From the NCBI RefSeq assembly GCF_963675165.1, contig NC_087381.1:2170001-2234000 (forward strand): a DNA stretch of 64,000 nt, written 5' to 3'. The notes under the pieces are model-generated. The model was not told the DNA's origin, did no database searches, and was given only the letters and a program-made list of their open reading frames with translations. The translations under genes and the position numbers were made by a program. The stretch is from Halichondria panicea. Lineage: Eukaryota > Porifera > Demospongiae > Suberitida > Halichondriidae. Below, piece after piece: positions 58,182 to 64,000 of the stretch. Every line of letters starts with the position of its first letter. The first letter of the stretch is position 1.

Positions 58182-60050
58182 CTAATTGTCAGCAGTGTTG
58201 ACATCTAGTTCCTCAAACTCTCGATTATGACTAATATCCTTTTCATAAAACTCTTCAATGAACTTCCGTATATTGCAGAACTCATCACGCTGTCGATACT
58301 GGTACTTCTTTGCCGCTACTGTGAAAGCCACAACACCAGCGACAGATATCACTATGTTGACTGAGAAATACACCAAACCTGCTCTTGGGGAGGAAACCCA
58401 GAAACTGAATGGTAGCAGAATTCCAAGAACACCGATCAGCTGAAAGACTCCTTTAACAGCAAAGGAGATTCCAATGAGAAGACCTTTCATGGAATGAGGG
58501 CTTTGTGCACAAATAAACTCAAACACACCACCATAGATCAGTATGTAGGCCATTGCTAAAAGGACTTGCTGAATAATAAGGAACTGTGGAGAAACGTTCA
58601 GTGGTGCCGGGCCCACATACTTAAATTCATTGAAACTGAAGTGTTGAGGTTGAAATACAGAGGTGGAATTCAGACCACTGGGTAGAAGGTGACCAATTGA
58701 GTCAATTAGCAGTGAGCAGATTAGGTTGATTGTGATTAGACAAAGACCGATTCCAATACGCTTTAGGATACCATATCTCTGAAGTAGAGGATGAATTATT
58801 TTGAGATAAACTGGAAGCAAAACGACAATGATAACAGGGTAAAGTGTATCACCAGTTGAAAATGCAGAATCAAGTATGTTTTCAAAACTGACATCATATA
58901 GAAAGCTAGTACTTGTACTTGTCATGTGATGTTTCAGAATTAGAAGGAAAACAGATGCAGCAATATCCACTGCAAAGAATGGTCCGAGTGAAAGCAAGAT
59001 GTACAAAATTCCAAAGAATGATTTCACATTCTCCACCTGCTCTGTTGTGAAGGGTCCTCCATACTTGCTCTTGCCAAGATCCAGTCCTGTCGGTATATCA
59101 TCCTCCCAGTAGGTAAAGGCACTGCGTCTAATTGGTACTTTGTGTTTCCGAGCAAAAGAAACAACTCTTGCTACGTCTTTATACGGGTTGCCAATTCCAG
59201 AGTCGGTAATAAACCACCTGCGCTTAGCAACACAAAGAGAAACAGGAACAGCAATCAAGAACAAAAACAACACAAATGCATAATAAAAAATAAAACTATA
59301 ACCACCAGTGGAAATTCCCATGCTATACGCAATCTTTCCCAGACCAATTCCAAAGTAAAGTGTGAATAAAAACCAGTGAATAAATAAGAAGCAATCTCTA
59401 GCAGGAGAGTCTTGAAGCTGGTCAATTCCAAACTGTATCACATTAGCAGAAAATGTAGCAAATCCTGTTAGTATAGTAACAACTACAACAAAAGACAACA
59501 AAATTCCCAAAGCAATAACAGAGTAGATAAAAATATCACAAACTGAGGAATGTGAATCTGAACATTTCAGAAAGATAACAGGCAAAGTTATACAACAAAA
59601 GACACCTCCACAGATGATTAAGCTCAACAATGATCCCCACATTGTTTTCAATCCACACATAACAACTTTATACCTCCCAAAACGAACATCAGCCAAGTAT
59701 CCAGCCAGGGGGTAAAACAGCAGCCAAAACGCAATCACACCATACACCCCTGATCCTATCATGATGTAATAAACTATGGTATTTGTAGGGTACGTGTACA
59801 CCTCAGGCAAGTTGATAGAATTACCAGGATTTGCAAAATATCCGAAAATTAATACAACTAGAGTATTCCAAAAAAGTATCATCTTAGCAGCTTTGGACTT
59901 GATCAGTATGGACTGTCGAAACCTTTGAAAGAAAGGTATCCTTTGCAGTTTCTTGTTTTTCTGCAAAAGAGGTTGGTCTTCTGCAGTGACAGTATTAGGA
60001 TCAGTCAATTGAGTAGCTTGTTCTATTACACCTTGTTCATGGCTAGCCAT
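58182..60050 (-). CDS. Proton-coupled oligopeptide transporter (POT/SLC15-type)
   Basis: Single-exon gene of 622 residues, start MASHEQGVIEQATQ. POT-family features: GYLADVRFGRYKVV after TM2, FSANVIQFGIDQLQDSPARD around TM5, a long linker with WEDDIPTGLDLGKSKYGG, and FEFICAQSPHSMKGLLIG near TM10. About 12 membrane spans. POT members take up di- and tripeptides or related solutes with protons. The N-terminal proton-binding ExxER motif of classical POTs is not evident in TM1 (NTLVVLIFGYFANP), so proton coupling or substrate may differ. A dileucine-like EDQPLLQ in the N-terminal tail fits lysosomal or endosomal sorting. A second copy begins at the right edge. Confidence 0.85.
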   Translation of the reverse strand: MASHEQGVIEQATQLTDPNTVTAEDQPLLQKNKKLQRIPFFQRFRQSILIKSKAAKMILFWNTLVVLIFGYFANPGNSINLPEVYTYPTNTIVYYIMIGSGVYGVIAFWLLFYPLAGYLADVRFGRYKVVMCGLKTMWGSLLSLIICGGVFCCITLPVIFLKCSDSHSSVCDIFIYSVIALGILLSFVVVVTILTGFATFSANVIQFGIDQLQDSPARDCFLFIHWFLFTLYFGIGLGKIAYSMGISTGGYSFIFYYAFVLFLFLIAVPVSLCVAKRRWFITDSGIGNPYKDVARVVSFARKHKVPIRRSAFTYWEDDIPTGLDLGKSKYGGPFTTEQVENVKSFFGILYILLSLGPFFAVDIAASVFLLILKHHMTSTSTSFLYDVSFENILDSAFSTGDTLYPVIIVVLLPVYLKIIHPLLQRYGILKRIGIGLCLITINLICSLLIDSIGHLLPSGLNSTSVFQPQHFSFNEFKYVGPAPLNVSPQFLIIQQVLLAMAYILIYGGVFEFICAQSPHSMKGLLIGISFAVKGVFQLIGVLGILLPFSFWVSSPRAGLVYFSVNIVISVAGVVAFTVAAKKYQYRQRDEFCNIRKFIEEFYEKDISHNREFEELDVNTADN

Positions 60051-62025
60051 GACTATTAGCGAGCTTTGATCTACAAAAAATAATTAATTACTATATATTC
60101 TCTTGTGGAAACAAACAAACGCATGTTGAGATCTAGATCTAAACACTGTATTATTATCTCATCGAATTTAAAAAACTAAGTCTTGTTACAGTAACTTTAT
60201 AGTTAATGTACGCAAACACTTTTTTTGGGAAAATATGACTATAATTATAGCTACATGTACTCCTTTCGTCCTCCTCAGTATCTACACGAGTACATTCTGT
60301 AATCTGCTCCTGGTATCTAAATACGATCATGCACCATCACTATAGGACACTATACAATCAGCGACTCTCCGGCCATCTCTCATACTCACTTTTTAATGAA
60401 GCTGTGTTGTGATAGTTCAGTTTGTCTCCCTTGCAGTTGTTTAAAGAATGAGGCTTGTACTGAGAGCAGAAAGTGACACACCACTGAACTTCAATGAACC
60501 CATGGCCATGCACTGGCCCGTAGATTCTAGATATGATTGAATGATATATATCAGATGTGGTTACATTAATTGTATCACTTCTTAGTAACTCACATTAATT
60601 TTCATGCTTACAATTTCATTTTACATGACTGTATAGTTATCCTATACGTCCTGCACGAAATTCTAAACTGAATCTGGGTCGGATTTCTTTTTTGCACTAT
60701 TCGTTTTGGTTTGTGGTTGTGAACTTCACACTCTTCTGGAACTATATATACTTATTATTGTTTATTCCAGATTTTTGTTGCTGCATGGGATTCTAGACTA
60801 TATTCCTTGGCTGAGTTGTATAATTTCCATACTATTATTTTGCTGAGTGCACATGATTTGTTGTTTGTAACAAGTGTGCATGAATCGATATTCAGTTTAT
60901 GAAACTATCAAAGCTCGATATATATTTACACATTATCCCAAAAGAAACATTTAAACTCACTATACACTTCCCTTGCATATGTGGGAGTGCATATAATATG
61001 GCCAGCAAGTGTACGTGAATGAAAAACATAGAGGATTCCGTCCAAAAATCTTCTCAGTGCTTCATTACTCGAATCTCCAGAAATTTTCAGAACATCATCG
61101 AGATTATTGCACTGCTGAAATTCTGAAATGCAGTGCTGGTATTCTCAGAGCTATGCATAGTGTATATACGATATCATCAGTGAGTCAAGGATTCTTGTTC
61201 AACAAGTTGCGAGGGCCGAGATGCCGTGCTTCAGCAATTAACATAAATGATCATTATTATGATTTGCTATCTTTCAACGAAATTCAAGTTATGCTCATTC
61301 CAAAGCAGCTATTAATCTCATGTACTTGGGGTAAAATTTACTTTACACTGACTGGGCATCCCCGCTGTCACCTCCTTCATAGCATGAGTTGTGATAACCC
61401 CCTGCATATGATAATAATTATATAGGATTGCATGCATGTGCATAATTTATAGTTATATGCATGGAGTGTTTTGGGAGATTCTCAATGAATTGGCTGTCTG
61501 AGTTAATATACTTTAACCAAGGCAAATGTGTGAATGGTGAGGGATTGGGAACCTGTGTGTGTAAAATGGTAATAAACCCCCAAAGTTGGAGTTGCAAAAC
61601 GCTTGTATGTACGTCCATGCACAACTACTTTGACCTTTGGCCCCAGTTACGTGGGGATGCCAATAACATTTGACCTTTGACCTCATTTGCTGTCGATCAT
61701 TGATACGCGAGTGACTCAGCAGAAATAATACTGCATGGACATAGAGTAAGACTGATTCAAACTAATTACACACTAACAGATGGCCATGGGCCTATTATCC
61801 AGCGAAAACTTGGATAGGCCAAGTCGCTTTCAGTCCGAGCAGTGATAACTTGAAAAAACTACAGAATTTTTCGATTTTCGTCAAAACGTACCGATCCCCG
61901 TTTTTGCCAAACTACACAGCTAGAGCTAACTGACACAAGCTGAGTACAATCTAGATAGAGTGCAGTACAGAGTGGAGCAATTCCCAGAATCAGGCGACCC
62001 TGCAAAGCGGAGTTACACATTAGGA
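60051..62025. other. Long stretch without recognised gene
   Basis: Contains the upstream region of the POT gene. A 138-codon open frame at 61009-61425 has no recognisable domain, no neighbour context and ordinary intergenic composition, so I do not call it a gene. Confidence 0.4.
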
Positions 62026-62356
62026 GCAAGCAGGTTCTGAAAGCCCTGCCCTAACACTTTTGCATTGCATGGCATGTTAACAGCATGGAGCAGGCGAAAG
62101 GATTGTTCCCTACAAGCATGGTGGAGGCACTTGGTGGGGGCACTGTGACATGGGCGGCTGGTTCCGCTTGGCCTGACACCCACGTTTTTCCCAACATTAG
62201 ACATACATATCTTACATCTTACATATCTACACTATAATTACGGTGTCCTACACACCCCATGCATGCATGCATTCATAGATCAGCAGCAACAATGACGAGG
62301 GTGGACATGCCATGCAATGCAAAAGTGTTATGGCAGGGCTTTCAGAACCTGCTTGA
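62026..62356. mobile_element. Foldback element with ~47-bp arms
   Basis: The arms 62026-62072 and 62310-62356 pair ('gttctgaaagccctgcccta' against 'ggcagggctttcagaacc'). The spacer is about 237 bp. Confidence 0.8.
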
Positions 62357-62360
62357 TCGC

Positions 62361-62530
62361 TGGATAAATATAATTACATCGCTCGATCACATCGCTCAAT
62401 GATCGTAATACATCGCTCAATGATCGTAATACATCGCTTGATAATTGTAATACATCGCTCAATGATTGTATTAATACATCGCTCGATAATTGTAATACAT
62501 CGCTCAATGATTGTACTACATCGCTCAATA
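62361..62530. repeat. Minisatellite, unit ~21 bp
   Basis: Seven to eight units of 'tacatcgctcaatgatcgtaa' and variants. Frames on the minus strand repeat LSDVLQ or IIERC and are by-products. Confidence 0.95.
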
Positions 62531-62597
62531 AAATATCGCCTGCAGTTGGAAATGATCGACAATTTTGTTGAAACAAACGGCTAACCATAACACTATA

Positions 62598-63240
62598 GAT
62601 GTGTGGCTGTGGCATTTGATTTCTCTAGAATTAGCTATTGAGTTAACATACGCACTTGTCGAAACTATTCATTGAAGAAACTGGATTTATCTCACAATCC
62701 ACTTGGAGATACATTGGAACCCCTCTATAATGAACACCTTTGGGGAACAATGTTTTGGCCTTTATTACAGAGGTGGTATTTGTTGAGAGGTTGTTTTGTA
62801 CACAAATTGTTCATTTAGGACCGGGGTGCCTGGCCGTTATATAGCAACTGGCCTTTATTTGGAGGTGGTTGTTAACAGAGGTTCCACTGTAGTGGATTGA
62901 TTGCTCTCATAGAGCAATAGAAATAAACAATTAATAATCACTGAACTTTTGTTAGTCTATATTGCTTCAATACTAGGAGAAACAACTAGATCTACTGGCC
63001 TCATCTCTTATGGCCAACTCGCAATAGAGGATCTGAACATTAGCGGCAACTCATTAGGCGGGAGTCATTCAAAAGTTTTCAGAGCTAATAGAACATAACA
63101 AGACACTCAAGAGACTAGATATTTACAAAGATGACTCATTAACTCAATCCGATATCGATACTCTTCTTAGTTTAACAAATACTGGAAACGCTGACACAGC
63201 CAGAGTCGAGGACACTGACAATAGAGTGGTGTGGTTGTAG
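62598..63240 (+). pseudogene. NLR-type LRR relic, copy 2
   Basis: Matches 57425-57890 with many indels: the GISPELAIEL, SLKKLDLSHNPLG and EDLNISGN regions are recognisable but out of frame. A pogo-like MITE interrupts it at 62712-62889. It is more decayed than copy 1. Confidence 0.75.
62712..62889. mobile_element. Short pogo-like MITE inside LRR relic
   Basis: The ends 'cattggaacccctct' and 'agaggttccactg' are flanked by TA. LRR copy 1 shows the unoccupied site at about 57530-57540 ('gagacagtggattg'). Confidence 0.85.
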
Positions 63241-63710
63241 TTAGGTTACTAACAATTAGTAGTACAATAAAATTATACACAATAGAACGTCAAGTGTCTC
63301 AAGGTAAATAATAAAATAAGTTTAGAAATCAATTCTCGTATATACATGTACATGCAGAGAGGTTTGTTAGAGAACAGCTGACTCTGACGCCCACTCAAAT
63401 GATCACCTTCCCTCACAACAACCAGGGCTCTGTCCAGCAAACACATGCACTATTACATGCATTGCATAATTATATATAAGTGAATCCATCAATCTTCTCG
63501 GTGCTTCGATCATCACTTGAGCTATATATAGGCACTCAGATTATTGTACTCATGAGGAATGAGCGTGCGTGCCAGTAGTGTATCGACCACTAAAAAGCAA
63601 AGGTTATATAATTATGACTGGATCTTTAGTTTCTTTCATTATATTCAAATAATAGTATAGGTGTGAAGCACAAATCACTAAATATAACCAATTTACCGAG
63701 CCAGAAGATG
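63241..63710. other. Insertion-like gap without gene
   Basis: About 430 bp here are absent from the corresponding spacer after LRR copy 1. No coding content is seen. Confidence 0.4.
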
Positions 63711-63933
63711 GATGGAAAGTTAATTGTCTTTATAACTCTGAATCGCAACATTGATATCTAGTACATTATCGCATTTTTATAATTGTGTGTGTATAGGCTG
63801 AATGTCTAAAACATAATAAAGATATAAAATAGCCAAAAATAAAGTGGCACTAGCTATTAATTATCACAAGTCAATAATAATTATGGAAAAATTATTAACT
63901 ACATCACTAGCTGATCATGAGGCATGCAGTTTT

Positions 63934-64000
63934 CTAATTGTCAGCAGTGTTGACATCCAGTTCCTCAAACTCTCGATTATGACTAATATCCTTTTCATAA
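63934..64000 (-). CDS. POT/SLC15-type transporter, second copy (3' end only)
   Basis: The last 21 codons and stop (YEKDISHNREFEELDVNTAD-Asn-stop) are identical in protein to the end of the gene at 58182-60050. The window ends here, so integrity is unknown. Confidence 0.8.
   Translation of the reverse strand, partial: YEKDISHNREFEELDVNTADN

Noticed and set aside
61009-61425. 138-codon plus-strand frame
   Set aside because: No domain, no splice context and no repeat elsewhere; the length is possible by chance.
62361-62530. Possible CRISPR-like array
   Set aside because: The units are contiguous degenerate tandem repeats without unique spacers, and the window is eukaryotic.
62328-62615. Minus-strand frames with repeated LSDVLQ or IIERC
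   Set aside because: Translation of the 21-bp minisatellite in two frames.

Overview
The window looks like nuclear DNA of an early-branching animal, most likely a demosponge. This is an inference: genes are split by short GT-AG introns, intergenic DNA is AT-rich, there is a receptor tyrosine kinase with the ectodomain style common in sponges, CARD, death-domain and LRR pieces are present, and palindromic DNA elements are dense. No species was identified.

Layout. Positions 1-23,011, 31,158-33,140 and 39,050-40,119 hold a minus-strand array of one gene family (family A below). It is a single-exon, roughly 655-residue multipass membrane protein with a signal peptide and a Cys-rich ectodomain. 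Three copies are intact (4837-6807, 17663-19627, 31158-33140). Five are broken by one or more nonsense, frameshift or deletion events, and one survives only as a 14-codon stub. The first three copies repeat with a period of about 3.6 kb. Three times, a receptor tyrosine kinase (RTK) gene or its relic lies about 340-360 bp upstream of a family A copy in the same orientation, so RTK plus family A is a duplicated unit. Only the RTK at 40473-45938 is complete; I could join 15 exons into a 1,210-residue reading frame. The copy at 23328-27255 has lost essential kinase features, and a scrap remains at 13585-13740. A death-domain/COR-like relic sits at 13840-15395.

Positions 46,404-55,688 hold three sugar-porter (GLUT/SLC2A-type) genes with identical three-exon structure. 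One on the plus strand is broken; two on the minus strand are intact. A CARD plus coiled-coil gene lies between them with an apparent frameshift. Positions 56,952-64,000 hold an LRR relic beside an intact SLC15/POT-type peptide transporter gene. The pair is partly repeated at the right edge, where a more decayed LRR relic is followed by the 3' tip of a second transporter gene.

Mobile and palindromic DNA is abundant. There are pogo-like elements with TA target duplications, of which two can be compared with empty sites in paralogous DNA. There are several foldback elements, a 2-kb foldback nested in a 3-kb insertion, an integrase-core relic with terminal inverted repeats, a PHD-finger-like relic, microsatellites and two minisatellites.

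How the genes work together is only inferable. The cell-surface receptors (family A, RTK) and the cytosolic CARD, death-domain and LRR pieces resemble a fast-evolving recognition or signalling neighbourhood. The sugar and peptide transporters are separate duplicated families. Repeated duplication, sequence exchange and decay explain most of the structure.
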